NCBI GenBank assembly: GCA_002352425.1
Contig: DEIK01000117.1
Coordinates: 1 to 37,449, forward strand
Direction of reading: 5' to 3'
DNA: 37,449 nucleotides
From: Rhodobacteraceae bacterium UBA2776
Lineage (GTDB): Bacteria; Pseudomonadota; Alphaproteobacteria; Rhodobacterales; Rhodobacteraceae
Shown piece by piece: positions 24,078-32,184 of the stretch (positions within the stretch are counted from its first letter, which is position 1; every line of letters begins with the position of its first letter). The notes beneath the pieces are model-generated. The model ran no database searches and was not told the origin of the DNA. It saw nothing but the letters and a program-made list of their open reading frames with translations. Position numbers and translations under genes: made by a program.

Positions 24078-26630
24078 TTATCCTTTCAAGATTCGGCTGA
24101 CCATTTCGGTGGTGTCGGGCGATAGGTCTTTGGTCGCCGCGATCCGCTCCAATGCGGCCTGCATCAGGGTCTGACGATCCGCATCAAATCGCCGCCATGT
24201 CTGGAAGGCGACGGTCATGCGGGCAGTGGTTTGCGGGTTTACTGCGTCCAGCGCGATCAACCAATCGGCCAACAGGTTATAGGCTGCGCCAGTGGGGTTG
24301 TGGAAACCGGCAGTGTTCATCGACAACCCGCCAAACACAGCGCGAAAGCGGTTCGGGTTGGTCATGTCAAAATCGGCGTGACGGGTCAGGGCGTCGGCGA
24401 TTCCGGCGGCTTTTTCAGGTGCCGCAAGGCTGACTTGCGTACCGAACCATTTGTCGATCACCAAGCGGTCCGTCACCCATTGCTGATAGAATGCGGCCAG
24501 TTCGGGCTCACCGGTGTCAGCGTCGAGCAAGCAGGTCAGTGCGCCAAACTGCTGGGTCATATTGTCGGCGCTGGCGTATTGGGCGCGGGCCTGTGTGCCG
24601 CCATCAAGGCGCGTGATCAAGGACAAGACAGCGCCTTGAAGAGCGCGTTTCCCCACGGGTTCTGCGTCGGGGGAATAGGGGCCAGAGACATGCATTTCGG
24701 CATAGAGGCGTGGCAAGGTATCTTGTAAATGTTGTGCCTTGGCTTGCTCCATGGTTTGGGCGGCGCGGTAAATTTTTGAGGGGTCTGGAACATGGCCGGA
24801 TCGGGCCAAAGACTGGCCAATATCGTTCTGGCTGATCGGCCGCATCATTAGGGCGCGATAGGCGGGGTCAAGACTGTCATCACGTATGACATTGGCCAAT
24901 GCATCCAGATAGAGCGAGTCCGGCGCGTCACCGTTTCGCACCATACGCAGCATCACATCTTCGCCCAGAATGCGGCCCGATTCCCAGCGATTGAAATCGT
25001 CCGTGTCATGCGACAGCAAGAAGGCGCGTTGTTCGTTACTGACCTCATGGTGCAGCACAACTGGGGCGGAAAAACCGCGCAAGATTGACGGGATCGGCTT
25101 GCCTGCGGGCACATCAAAACTGAAGCTTTGCGTGGCCTGGGTCATTTCTAGGATGGTGGTTTCCAGAATTTCGCCCCCATTTTGCGACAGCAGACCAATG
25201 GCTATGGGTAGAACCTGTGGCTCTTTGTTTTTTTGTCCCGGAGTTGGAGGTGTTTCTTGCATAAAATCAAGCGTATACACGCCTTTATTATAGCTTTCCT
25301 TTAAGTTTAGAACGGGTGTGCCTGCTTGCGAATACCAACGCTTGAACTGGGTCAAATCACGCCCCGTAGCGGTTTCAAACACCTGCAACCAGTCCTCGAT
25401 TGTGGCGGCGTCGCCGTCGTGGCGCTCAAAGTAGAGGTCCAGCGCCGTGTCGTAATCCTCATCCCCAACCAACTGGTTCAGCATGCCGATAACCTCGGCA
25501 CCCTTTTCATAGATTGTGGCGGTGTAAAAGTTGTTGATCTCAACAAAACTAGCGGGGCGCACGGGATGGGAAAGCGGCCCTTGATCCTCAGAGAATTGAC
25601 GCCCGCGCAGCTGGATCACATCGTTGATGCGCTTGACCCCATGGCCACGCTCATCCCCCGTAAAGGACTGATCGCGATAGACGGTCAAGCCCTCTTTTAG
25701 GCAGAGTTGAAACCAATCGCGACAGGTGATCCGGTTGCCGGTCCAGTTGTGGAAATACTCGTGCGCAATGATGGCTTCGATGCGCTCGAAATTGGCGTCT
25801 GTCGCGGTCTCGGGGCTGGCCAAGACGCAGGATGAATTGAAAATATTCAAACCCTTGTTTTCCATCGCCCCCATGTTGAAATCGTCCACCGCGACGATGT
25901 TGAACAGACCCAAATCATATTCGCGCCCATAAACGTCTTCGTCCCATGCCATCGACTTTTTCAGCGCCTCCATCCCGAAGGCGCATTTGTCGATATCATC
26001 AGGGCGTACCCAGATGTTCAGATCGACTTTGCGACCCGACATGGTGGTGAATGTGCCAGGGTGGTTGCGCAGATCGCCCGCCACCAGCGCGAACAGATAG
26101 GCGGGTTTGGGCCAAGGGTCGTGCCATTCGGCAAACCCATCCCCACTGGAAATCGGGTTGCCGTTGGACAACAGCACGGGTGGCGTACCCTCAATGCGGA
26201 CGGTGAAAATTGCCATCACGTCAGGTCGGTCGGGATAATAGGTGATTTTGCGAAACCCTTGGGCCTCGCATTGGGTGCAATACATGCCGTTTGACATGTA
26301 AAGCCCTTCAAGGGCGGTGTTTTCCTGCGGTGCGATTTCAACCACGCATTCCCAGACAAAGGCGGCATCCGGAACCGGCGTGGTTAGACCCTCGGCGCTT
26401 AATTCCGGCGCAATCTCAACGCCATTGATCTTGGCTGATATGAAATTCAACTGCTCTCCATGCAGGAAAAAAGCCCGATCATCGGTCTCGGGGTTGGGAC
26501 GAAAGGCGATCTTGCTGATCACGCGGGTTTTGGTGGGGTGCAACTGGAACGTCAATTCAACCGTTTCGACCAAATAGGCGGGCGGGGTGTAATCGGACAG
26601 ATAGATTTCCTGTGGCGTGGAGTCTGACAT
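24078..26630 (-). CDS. pepN: Aminopeptidase N
   Basis: PepN is a cytoplasmic M1-family zinc metallopeptidase that removes N-terminal residues from peptides. The frame opens at 26717, but the ATG at 26630, preceded by AAGGA, gives the usual N-terminus and 850 residues. The exopeptidase motif GAMEN is at 254-258. The zinc site is HEYFHNW (H290, H294, catalytic E291), with the third ligand E313 in LKEGLTVYRD. The C-terminal helical domain follows. It is divergent from the amidotransferase gene and followed at once by the decayed SDR gene. Confidence 0.97.
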   Translation of the reverse strand: MSDSTPQEIYLSDYTPPAYLVETVELTFQLHPTKTRVISKIAFRPNPETDDRAFFLHGEQLNFISAKINGVEIAPELSAEGLTTPVPDAAFVWECVVEIAPQENTALEGLYMSNGMYCTQCEAQGFRKITYYPDRPDVMAIFTVRIEGTPPVLLSNGNPISSGDGFAEWHDPWPKPAYLFALVAGDLRNHPGTFTTMSGRKVDLNIWVRPDDIDKCAFGMEALKKSMAWDEDVYGREYDLGLFNIVAVDDFNMGAMENKGLNIFNSSCVLASPETATDANFERIEAIIAHEYFHNWTGNRITCRDWFQLCLKEGLTVYRDQSFTGDERGHGVKRINDVIQLRGRQFSEDQGPLSHPVRPASFVEINNFYTATIYEKGAEVIGMLNQLVGDEDYDTALDLYFERHDGDAATIEDWLQVFETATGRDLTQFKRWYSQAGTPVLNLKESYNKGVYTLDFMQETPPTPGQKNKEPQVLPIAIGLLSQNGGEILETTILEMTQATQSFSFDVPAGKPIPSILRGFSAPVVLHHEVSNEQRAFLLSHDTDDFNRWESGRILGEDVMLRMVRNGDAPDSLYLDALANVIRDDSLDPAYRALMMRPISQNDIGQSLARSGHVPDPSKIYRAAQTMEQAKAQHLQDTLPRLYAEMHVSGPYSPDAEPVGKRALQGAVLSLITRLDGGTQARAQYASADNMTQQFGALTCLLDADTGEPELAAFYQQWVTDRLVIDKWFGTQVSLAAPEKAAGIADALTRHADFDMTNPNRFRAVFGGLSMNTAGFHNPTGAAYNLLADWLIALDAVNPQTTARMTVAFQTWRRFDADRQTLMQAALERIAATKDLSPDTTEMVSRILKG

Positions 26631-26809
26631 GCGGGTGTTCCTTTTGCAGAGTTGCCCCATGTGTAACGCATGCAAACCCCTGTGCAAGCCATCGACGCCT
26701 TCTGCGCATTGATGCACAAAAGACGCCTTGATTGTGCGGTCTGTGCGATATCCAGCAGGATTGAAACACTCTATGCTGCTTGAAACACAGTGAACAACGG
26801 ATCCAGATC

Positions 26810-27595
26810 ATGAAACGCCCAATCGTCGGAATTATCGCCAATCACAACACACTGGAGGGGGATTACACCGTCCACGCAGGCGGCACCATGAACTCCGAAG
26901 CGATCGCAAATGTGGCGGGCTGTATGCCGATGTTGATCCCAAGTAGCCCGAAATATGTGTCGGTCGAAGAACTGCTGGATGTCTGTGACGGTTTTTTGTT
27001 CACAGGGGGACGCCCGAATGTGCATCCAAAGAATTACGGCGAAAAAGAAACCGAAGCCCACGGCGCATTCGATCATTGCCGGGACGAGATCACTTTGCCG
27101 TTGATCCGCGCCTGCGTGGAACGTGGGCAGCCGTTTTTCGGCGTATGTCGCGGGTTTCAAGAGGTCAATGTTGCGATGGGCGGCACGCTTTATCCGGAAA
27201 TACGCGACCTAGAGGGGCGGATGAACCACCGGATGCCGCCAGAGGGTACGATTGCGGAAAAATTTGCACTGCGCCATTGCGTGCGATTCACCAAGGGGGG
27301 CGTGTTTGAACGCATCCTTGGGGACGCCGAGGTTATGACCAATTCGCTGCACGGGCAGGGCATTAAGGACGTTGGTTCACGGGTCGTTGTCGATGGGTTT
27401 GCCACAGATGGTACGCCCGAGGCGACCTATATTAAGGATGCGCCGGGCTTTACGCTCGCGGTGCAATGGCACCCCGAATATAACGCGGGTGGCGATCCTG
27501 TGTCGCGGGCCCTGTTTGAACATTTCGGCGATGCAGTGCGCGCATGGGCACAGACCGGTGCGCCTAAAATGAACGGGACGCTGAAATCCGCTTAA
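26810..27595 (+). CDS. Gamma-glutamyl-gamma-aminobutyrate hydrolase family protein (class I glutamine amidotransferase-like)
   Basis: Proteins of this family (PuuD-like) hydrolyse gamma-glutamyl-GABA in putrescine use, or related gamma-glutamyl amides. With the ATG at 26810 the product is 261 residues. The nucleophile elbow is FFGVCRGFQEVN with C113. The His and Glu of the triad are in VQWHPEYNAGGD near the end. The oxyanion segment FLFTGGRPNVHP is at 63-74. PuuD members carry this same GVCRG and WHPE pattern, so the family call is firm; the substrate is inferred. No other putrescine-pathway gene is nearby. It is transcribed divergently from pepN. Confidence 0.9.
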   Translation: MKRPIVGIIANHNTLEGDYTVHAGGTMNSEAIANVAGCMPMLIPSSPKYVSVEELLDVCDGFLFTGGRPNVHPKNYGEKETEAHGAFDHCRDEITLPLIRACVERGQPFFGVCRGFQEVNVAMGGTLYPEIRDLEGRMNHRMPPEGTIAEKFALRHCVRFTKGGVFERILGDAEVMTNSLHGQGIKDVGSRVVVDGFATDGTPEATYIKDAPGFTLAVQWHPEYNAGGDPVSRALFEHFGDAVRAWAQTGAPKMNGTLKSA

Positions 27596-27745
27596 AACCG
27601 GAGCGCGTAAACTGCTCTTGACCCTCCTCTGACTGGAGCCTGCGTTCTGTGAGAGGTGGTCGCAGAATTTCGGACCAGTAGTTAAGGTGGATCGACTTAT
27701 GAGAGAGGCGATTCAAAATGACGAAACGAAAGAACCACTCATCCC

Positions 27746-27784
27746 GTTGCCCGGCAGTCGTTTGTTTGCAAACGATGAGAGGAG
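27746..27784 (+). repeat. 39-nt hairpin element, copy 1
   Basis: Layout: GTTGC, CCGGCAG, arm TCGTTTG (27758-27764), loop TTTG, arm CAAACGA (27769-27775), TGAGAGGAG. It interrupts the IS orfA sequence between N-H-S and D-F-K. It aligns without gaps to copy 2 at 27982-28020, with 26 of 39 positions identical, and the stem differences are compensated on both arms. Confidence 0.65.
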
Positions 27785-27981
27785 GATTTCAAGGCCAAGG
27801 TTGCGCTTGAAGCTATCCGCGAAGACATGACGTTGTCGAAGCTGGCAAAAAAATACGGCGTGCATCCCACCCAGATTGGGACCTGGAAAGGCGCGGCGAT
27901 TGAAAACATGACCACGCATTTACTAGGCGAGGTCATGATCCAGAGCGGGTTGATGAAGCGCAGATCGAGAAGCTGCATTCT

Positions 27982-28020
27982 GTCAACCGACAGGTGATTG
28001 CGTGCAATCACTGAGAGGGG
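27982..28020 (+). repeat. 39-nt hairpin element, copy 2
   Basis: Layout: GTCAA, CCGACAG, arm GTGATTGC (27994-28001), GT, arm GCAATCAC (28004-28011), TGAGAGGGG. It interrupts orfA exactly between K-L-H-S and K-I-D-Q-L. The flanks CCGRCAG and TGAGAGGRG are shared with copy 1. Confidence 0.65.
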
Positions 28021-28070
28021 AAGATTGACCAGCTTGTGGTGGAGCGGAATTTTTTGGCCAACGCCTCGGT

Positions 28071-28373
28071 TCAATTACACGGAACGCGAGGCAAAAAATG
28101 GTGAGCAAGGATCATAAACAGCCCCTCTCGTGCATTGCCGCGCAATACCCTGCCAGACCATGTCCATTGCCCCGCGCCGATTGACACGGCCGTTGTGAAA
28201 CTTACCAGTGGATCTGTGATACTGTCACCTGCACCCAGCGTTGCATCACCTAAGGTTACTAAGTACCCATTTGGCATTTTCGCGACCTCATTTGTCCGCA
28301 TGCGGGACTTATTAGTTGTTGTGAAGTCTGGAAAATTACCCGCCTCCCATTGGGTTTGGGATAGGTCGGACAT
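28071..28373 (-). pseudogene. Truncated gene fragment fused to the IS remnant
   Basis: The open frame gives 100 residues, but only about the first 74 are native: they contain QTQWEAGNFPDFTTTNKS and GDSITDPLVSFTTAVSIG, then GAGQWTWSG. The remainder is antisense read-through of IS orfA/orfB DNA. The native part resembles strand-rich modules in secreted RTX- or Hint-type proteins of Rhodobacteraceae, but this is from memory and weak. There is no ribosome site before 28373, and the frame stays open for 15 more codons upstream, so the N-terminus may be missing too. It is most likely a dead gene scar. Confidence 0.55.
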
Positions 28374-28415
28374 AGGGTCAATTACGGGCGCAATTGTGAC
28401 AATTTTTGTAAAGCG

Positions 28416-28449
28416 GGCCTAAACGACTGTCCGGCCGTTTAGGCCTTTT
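28416..28449. terminator. Intrinsic terminator-like hairpin
   Basis: GGCCTAAACG (28416-28425) and CGTTTAGGCC (28436-28445) form a perfect 10-bp stem with a 10-nt loop, followed on the plus strand by TTTT. It lies just downstream of the molybdenum hydroxylase gene ending at 28472 on the minus strand, where the T run is weaker (CGCTTTAC). It may terminate transcription in both directions. Confidence 0.65.
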
Positions 28450-28471
28450 CTGTCTTACTTGGCGTAGGTCA

Positions 28472-30718
28472 TTAGGCTTTGAATTCAAAGAGTTTGGACA
28501 GTGGCAATTCGCGCGCCCGCACGCCAGTCAAGTCAAACAGCGCATTGGCCAAAGCGGGCATCGACGGTGGTGTGCCAGGTTCCCCGACGCCGCCCATATG
28601 TGGATTGTTTTCAAAGATTTGCACCTCAATCGCAGGGACGGTGGCCATACGGATGGCGTCATAATCAGGAAAGTTTCCCTGCTGCACTTCGCCATTCTCA
28701 AAGCTGATTTCACCATGCACGGCGGCGGACAAGCCGTAGATCAAACCACTCTCCATCTGGGCGCGAATGTTTTGTGGATCAAGTGCGGTGCCGACATCGC
28801 AGGCAATCCAGGCATTTTTGATATGGATGCCACCGTCGGTTTGGACCACTTCAATCACTTCGGCCACAGGTGTGCCAAATGACCACGTAAAGGCCACGCC
28901 ACGGCCCACACCATCCGGGGTTTCCCCCGTCCAACCGGACATTTCGCGCACCGCTTCCAGCACATTGGCCGAAGGTGCGTTGTTTGGCGCAATCAGATCA
29001 ATCCGAAACTGCAACGGGTCAGCGCCCGCCGCATAGGCCAACTCGTCAATAAAGCTTTCGTGGAAAAACCCGTTAAAGGAATTGCCAACCGAGCGCCAAA
29101 ATCCGACCGGCACGTCGACATCGGCCAAATGGCCGGACATGCGGTAATTCGGGACCGCATAGGGCTGATTGCTGGCCCCCTCCATATGCGCCGCATCGGC
29201 ACCGCTTGGTGCAAATCCGGCAATCCGTTTCAACGATTGACGAGTGACCGAAGGGGCAGCGATTTTGCCGTCAAATAGCACTGCTTTGCCGTCTTTCACA
29301 GCGCCCTGCATACGTGCGATGGCGGCGGGACGATAAAAGTCGTGGCGCATGTCCTCTTCGCGGCTCCACATCACTTTGACGGGCACATCGGGCATGGTTT
29401 TCGCAATCTTGGCAGCCAAAATAGCCGCATCCGACTCGGAACGGCGGCCAAAGCCACCGCCCAGAAACGGCGTGTGTACAGTGACCTGCGCATCCTTAAG
29501 GCCAGCCGCATCAGCTGCTTTGCCTTGCAACACCAAGGGGGCCTGATTACCGGTCCAGATTTCCAGCGCATCACCGCTAAACAGCGCAGTCGCATTCATC
29601 GGCTCCATTGTGGCGTGGGCCAGATAGGGTACGCGGTATTCAACATTGATCTGGGTGGCCCCGTCGGGCAACACTCCGGCGTTCCCATCATCGCGCAAGG
29701 TCGAGTTCGGACTGTCATCAAATGACACCGCAATCGCCTCGAACAGGCCTTCCGTGGTCGCGGGGTAGGGCGCTTCCTGCCATTCAATCTGCACGGCATC
29801 AGCCGCCTGCATTGCCAGCCAAGTGTTGCTGGCCACCACGGCAATACCGTCGCCAAGGTCGATAATTTTCTCGACGCCGGCCATCTTTTCCGCCTCAGTC
29901 GCATCAAACGATACCATGCCAGCGCCTAGGCGCGGGTTGATCCGCACGCTGGCAAATTTCATCCCCTCAAGCAGGATATCCGCGCCATATTCGGCGGTGC
30001 CGGTGGATTTCGCCAACATATCCAGACGCGGCATGTCGCGGCCCAGATATTTCCACTCGGTCGACGGGCGCAGGGTGACGTCCTTGGGCGGGGTTAATGT
30101 GGCGGCGACCTCGGCCAGATCAATATATTTCAACTGGCTGCCATCAGGCGCAATCACTTGTCCGTCTTTTGTGGACAGGCGATCCGGCGTCGGCCCGCCC
30201 CAGCGTGCACTGGCTGCCATTTTCAGCACCTCGCGGGCCGTGGCCCCCGCCATACGCATTTTTTCAAACGCATCAATCGTGGCGGTTGACCCGCCCGTGA
30301 CCTGTAACGCCATGGTCTTGGGCACCACATCCATCACACTGCGGGTAAAGTCCTGCCATGCGGTGCGGGCGCCATCCTCATATTCCGCGTGCCCGGTGAT
30401 CAGCGCACCGTTGTAATAAGCTTGCGCGCCGGGGCCGTGCAGAACGCGCACGTCTTCCCAGGCCACATCCAACTCCTCGGCCACCAAAGCCGCCAATGTG
30501 CTGTGCACCCCTTGGCCCATTTCAGAGCGCGGCGCGATGATAGTAACCCCCTGTTGATCAATGATCAGGTAGGGGTTCAGCGTATAGGCCCCCTCGGCGG
30601 GTTTTAGCGGGTTTTCAAGCGTCTTTTTCGCCTGATAGACCCCAAAGGCAACGCCGCCAGCAACGGCGGCAGACGAGATCAGAAAGGCGCGCCGTGTGTA
30701 TTTTTTAATGCGTCCCAT
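28472..30718 (-). CDS. Molybdopterin-binding subunit of a xanthine dehydrogenase-family oxidoreductase (isoquinoline 1-oxidoreductase beta-like)
   Basis: This is the large catalytic subunit of a two-subunit molybdenum hydroxylase. The 748-residue length and gene order fit the IorB/aldehyde-oxidoreductase type. The N-terminus has a twin-arginine signal (KKYTRRAFLISSAAVAGGVAF), indicating export or membrane anchoring after cofactor insertion. Molybdopterin-binding regions include GRDMPRLDMLAKSTGTAEYGAD-type sequence near 220, TPFLGGGFGRRSESDAA near 415 and the C-terminal GGVGEPGTPPSMPALANAL, whose G-V-G-E-P carries the catalytic Glu. Two bp separate it from the upstream iron-sulfur subunit. The substrate (isoquinoline, aldehyde, nicotinate-like) cannot be set by eye. 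Confidence 0.92.
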   Translation of the reverse strand: MGRIKKYTRRAFLISSAAVAGGVAFGVYQAKKTLENPLKPAEGAYTLNPYLIIDQQGVTIIAPRSEMGQGVHSTLAALVAEELDVAWEDVRVLHGPGAQAYYNGALITGHAEYEDGARTAWQDFTRSVMDVVPKTMALQVTGGSTATIDAFEKMRMAGATAREVLKMAASARWGGPTPDRLSTKDGQVIAPDGSQLKYIDLAEVAATLTPPKDVTLRPSTEWKYLGRDMPRLDMLAKSTGTAEYGADILLEGMKFASVRINPRLGAGMVSFDATEAEKMAGVEKIIDLGDGIAVVASNTWLAMQAADAVQIEWQEAPYPATTEGLFEAIAVSFDDSPNSTLRDDGNAGVLPDGATQINVEYRVPYLAHATMEPMNATALFSGDALEIWTGNQAPLVLQGKAADAAGLKDAQVTVHTPFLGGGFGRRSESDAAILAAKIAKTMPDVPVKVMWSREEDMRHDFYRPAAIARMQGAVKDGKAVLFDGKIAAPSVTRQSLKRIAGFAPSGADAAHMEGASNQPYAVPNYRMSGHLADVDVPVGFWRSVGNSFNGFFHESFIDELAYAAGADPLQFRIDLIAPNNAPSANVLEAVREMSGWTGETPDGVGRGVAFTWSFGTPVAEVIEVVQTDGGIHIKNAWIACDVGTALDPQNIRAQMESGLIYGLSAAVHGEISFENGEVQQGNFPDYDAIRMATVPAIEVQIFENNPHMGGVGEPGTPPSMPALANALFDLTGVRARELPLSKLFEFKA

Positions 30719-30720
30719 GT

Positions 30721-31185
30721 TTATGCCCCCCGCATTTCAGTGGCGGCAGATTTGATCGCGTCGCGGATGCGGTTGTAGGTGCCGCAGCGGCAAAGATTGC
30801 CGTTCATCGATTCGTCAATATCAGCATCCGTTGGGTTGGTGTTTTCGGCCAGCAATTCTGCGGCCTGCATGATCTGACCAGACTGGCAATAACCGCATTG
30901 CGCCACTTGGTGTTTAACCCAGGCTTTTTGCAAAATTGACATGTCGTCCGGCGTACCCAGACCTTCGATTGTGGTGACATCGCCCTCCACATCCGAAAGC
31001 GCCACCTGACAAGAACGCACCGCCTCGCCGTTGATATGCACAGTGCAAGCGCCGCAGGCCGCGACGCCGCAGCCAAACTTGGTGCCCGTCAAGCCGACAG
31101 CGTCGCGCAACACCCAAAGCAGAGGCACATCGTCTGGTAAGTCAATCTGGTGGGGGGTGCCGTTTATAGATAAAGTTGTGGTCAT
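30721..31185 (-). CDS. (2Fe-2S)-binding subunit of the molybdenum hydroxylase (isoquinoline 1-oxidoreductase alpha-like)
   Basis: The 154-residue product carries electrons from the molybdenum centre through two [2Fe-2S] clusters. The plant-ferredoxin-type cluster ligands are C39, C44, C47 (CGVAACGAC) and C59. The second cluster uses C97 and C100 (QCGYCQ) and C132 and C134 (LCRCG). I choose the ATG at 31185, preceded by GAGG; the frame runs back to 31209. It is the first gene of the two-gene operon, under the palindrome at 31210-31227. No flavin subunit or cytochrome c gene accompanies it here, consistent with the two-subunit type that hands electrons to an external acceptor. Confidence 0.94.
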   Translation of the reverse strand: MTTTLSINGTPHQIDLPDDVPLLWVLRDAVGLTGTKFGCGVAACGACTVHINGEAVRSCQVALSDVEGDVTTIEGLGTPDDMSILQKAWVKHQVAQCGYCQSGQIMQAAELLAENTNPTDADIDESMNGNLCRCGTYNRIRDAIKSAATEMRGA

Positions 31186-31209
31186 CTTAGGCCTCGCATA
31201 TGCTTGCAA

Positions 31210-31227
31210 CTGAACTCATTAGTTCAG
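31210..31227. promoter_or_regulatory. Palindromic operator upstream of the molybdenum hydroxylase operon
   Basis: CTGAACT (31210-31216) and AGTTCAG (31221-31227) are perfect 7-bp inverted repeats with a 4-bp spacer CATT. The site begins 25 bp upstream of the iron-sulfur subunit ATG. Its size and symmetry suit a dimeric repressor of the TetR or MarR type; which one is unknown. No regulator gene is adjacent. Confidence 0.65.
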
Positions 31228-31347
31228 CATAGCCATAAGCCCCCCCAAAGGTCCATGCACATTCCTGTTTCTTTTTGCACAAACGTCCGCGCCGCAGACA
31301 TTCTGCCTTTTTGCCAGTGACGCGGGTATAAATTGGCGCAATACGGC

Positions 31348-32184
31348 TTACAAATCAGTGCGCAAATGCCAAAGTTCCGGAAAGATTTCGACATCTAACA
31401 TGCGGCGTAGATAGGACGTGCCACTGGTGCCGCCGGTGCCGCGTTTAAAGCCTATGATGCGCTCAACCGTGGTGACATGGTTAAAGCGCCAGCGCCGGAA
31501 ATAGTCTTCAAAATCAACCAGTTTCTCGGCCAATTCATACAATTCCCAGTTTTCTTCCGGGTTCTGATAAACCGTTGTCCAGGCCGCTCGAACGGTCTCA
31601 TTCGGTTGATATTGCAGAGAAAAGTTTCGATTTAGAACCTTGTCCGGAACCGTATGACCGGCCTTGTGCAGGACTTGGATCGCGGTGTCATACAGACTCG
31701 GCTGTGTCAGCTCATGACGCAGAATGTCGGCAATGTCGGCGCGGTGTTCGTGCGGTTTGATCATTGCCGCATTGCGATTGCCGACGGCAAATTCAATCAA
31801 CCGGTATTGGTAGGATTGAAAACCCGAAGACTGCCCCAAGGTCTCGCGGAATGTGGTGTATTCCGAGGGCGTCATGGTGCGCAAAACGTCCCAGGCGTTG
31901 TTTAACTGCTCAAAAATACGCGCCACGCGGGCCAGCATTTTGAACGCATGCCGTGGACGCCCCGTGGCCAGCGCATCTCGCGCCGCAACCACCTCTTTGA
32001 TGGCCAGCCGCATCCACAGTTCACTGGTTTGGTGCTGAATGATGAACAGCATTTCATCATGGGCGTCACTGATCGGGTGCTGGGCATCAAGTATCTGGTC
32101 CAAATGCAGGTAATCGCCATAGGACATGCGCCCGTCAAAAGACATTTCAGCGCCGTCGTCGGCAGGGTTATATGGTTTTTCCAT
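31348..32184 (-). CDS. kynA: Tryptophan 2,3-dioxygenase
   Basis: This haem enzyme opens the indole ring of L-tryptophan to N-formylkynurenine, the first step of the kynurenine pathway. I use the ATG at 32184, which has GGAGAGACGAG before it, giving 278 residues; a TTG at 32202 is less likely. The distal His is H51 in FIIQHQTSELWM, the proximal haem ligand is H236 in RFNHVTTVERI, and the substrate loop GTGGTSGTSYL follows. It is the last gene of a unit with kynureninase and a GNAT protein; its start overlaps the end of the GNAT gene by 17 bp, suggesting coupled translation. Confidence 0.97.
   Translation of the reverse strand: MEKPYNPADDGAEMSFDGRMSYGDYLHLDQILDAQHPISDAHDEMLFIIQHQTSELWMRLAIKEVVAARDALATGRPRHAFKMLARVARIFEQLNNAWDVLRTMTPSEYTTFRETLGQSSGFQSYQYRLIEFAVGNRNAAMIKPHEHRADIADILRHELTQPSLYDTAIQVLHKAGHTVPDKVLNRNFSLQYQPNETVRAAWTTVYQNPEENWELYELAEKLVDFEDYFRRWRFNHVTTVERIIGFKRGTGGTSGTSYLRRMLDVEIFPELWHLRTDL

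Larger units (their letters stand above)
27718..28104 (+). pseudogene. IS3-family transposase OrfA, disrupted
   Basis: OrfA of IS3-type elements is a small helix-turn-helix protein that works with OrfB. Pieces of it are clear in different frames: M-T-K-R-K-N-H-S at 27718, then DFKAKVALEAIREDMTLSKL and AKKYGVHPTQIGTW, then DEAQIEKLHS, then QLVVERNFLANASVQL up to a stop at 28104. Breaks: an insertion of about 40 nt after N-H-S (27742-27784), a single-base deletion near 27916 after E-N-M-T-T, and a 39-nt insertion after K-L-H-S (27982-28020) that also carries an in-frame TGA. The expected uninterrupted sequence is recalled from related elements, not searched. Confidence 0.82.
27619..28150 (+). 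mobile_element. Degenerate IS3-family insertion sequence remnant
   Basis: A leader (27619-27717), a broken orfA (27718-28104) and the first codons of orfB (ATG at 28098, reading M-V-S-K-D-H-K-Q) are recognisable, after which the element stops abruptly near 28150 with most of orfB missing. The ends are approximate: the left is taken from TGACCCTCC, and no intact terminal repeat or target duplication was found. On the right it is joined to a fragment of an oppositely oriented gene. The remnant can no longer move. Confidence 0.75.
27596..28471. other. Gene-poor scar region
   Basis: This 876-bp stretch between the amidotransferase and the molybdenum hydroxylase genes has no intact gene. It holds, in order, about 20 bp of spacer, the IS3-type remnant, a truncated oppositely oriented gene fragment, and the terminator-like hairpin near 28416. 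The sequence looks like an old insertion followed by a deletion. Confidence 0.8.

Noticed and set aside
27640..27710. TGAGAGG-like strings at about 27649 and 27698 in the IS leader
   Set aside because: They lack the hairpin and the CCGRCAG flank, so they are not counted as copies of the element.
28122..28156. A possible third copy of the hairpin element in reverse orientation (CTGGCAG, ATTGC/GCAAT stem, GAGAGGGG on the minus strand)
   Set aside because: It overlaps the expected start of IS orfB (codons for L-S-x-I-A-x-Q after K-Q), so the similarity may be coincidence. The stem is shorter and one flank is imperfect.
31294..31306. Short palindrome GCAGACATTCTGC followed by CTTTTT on the plus strand
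   Set aside because: No plus-strand gene ends here, the stem is only 5 bp, and the T run is on the wrong side for the minus-strand kynA transcript.
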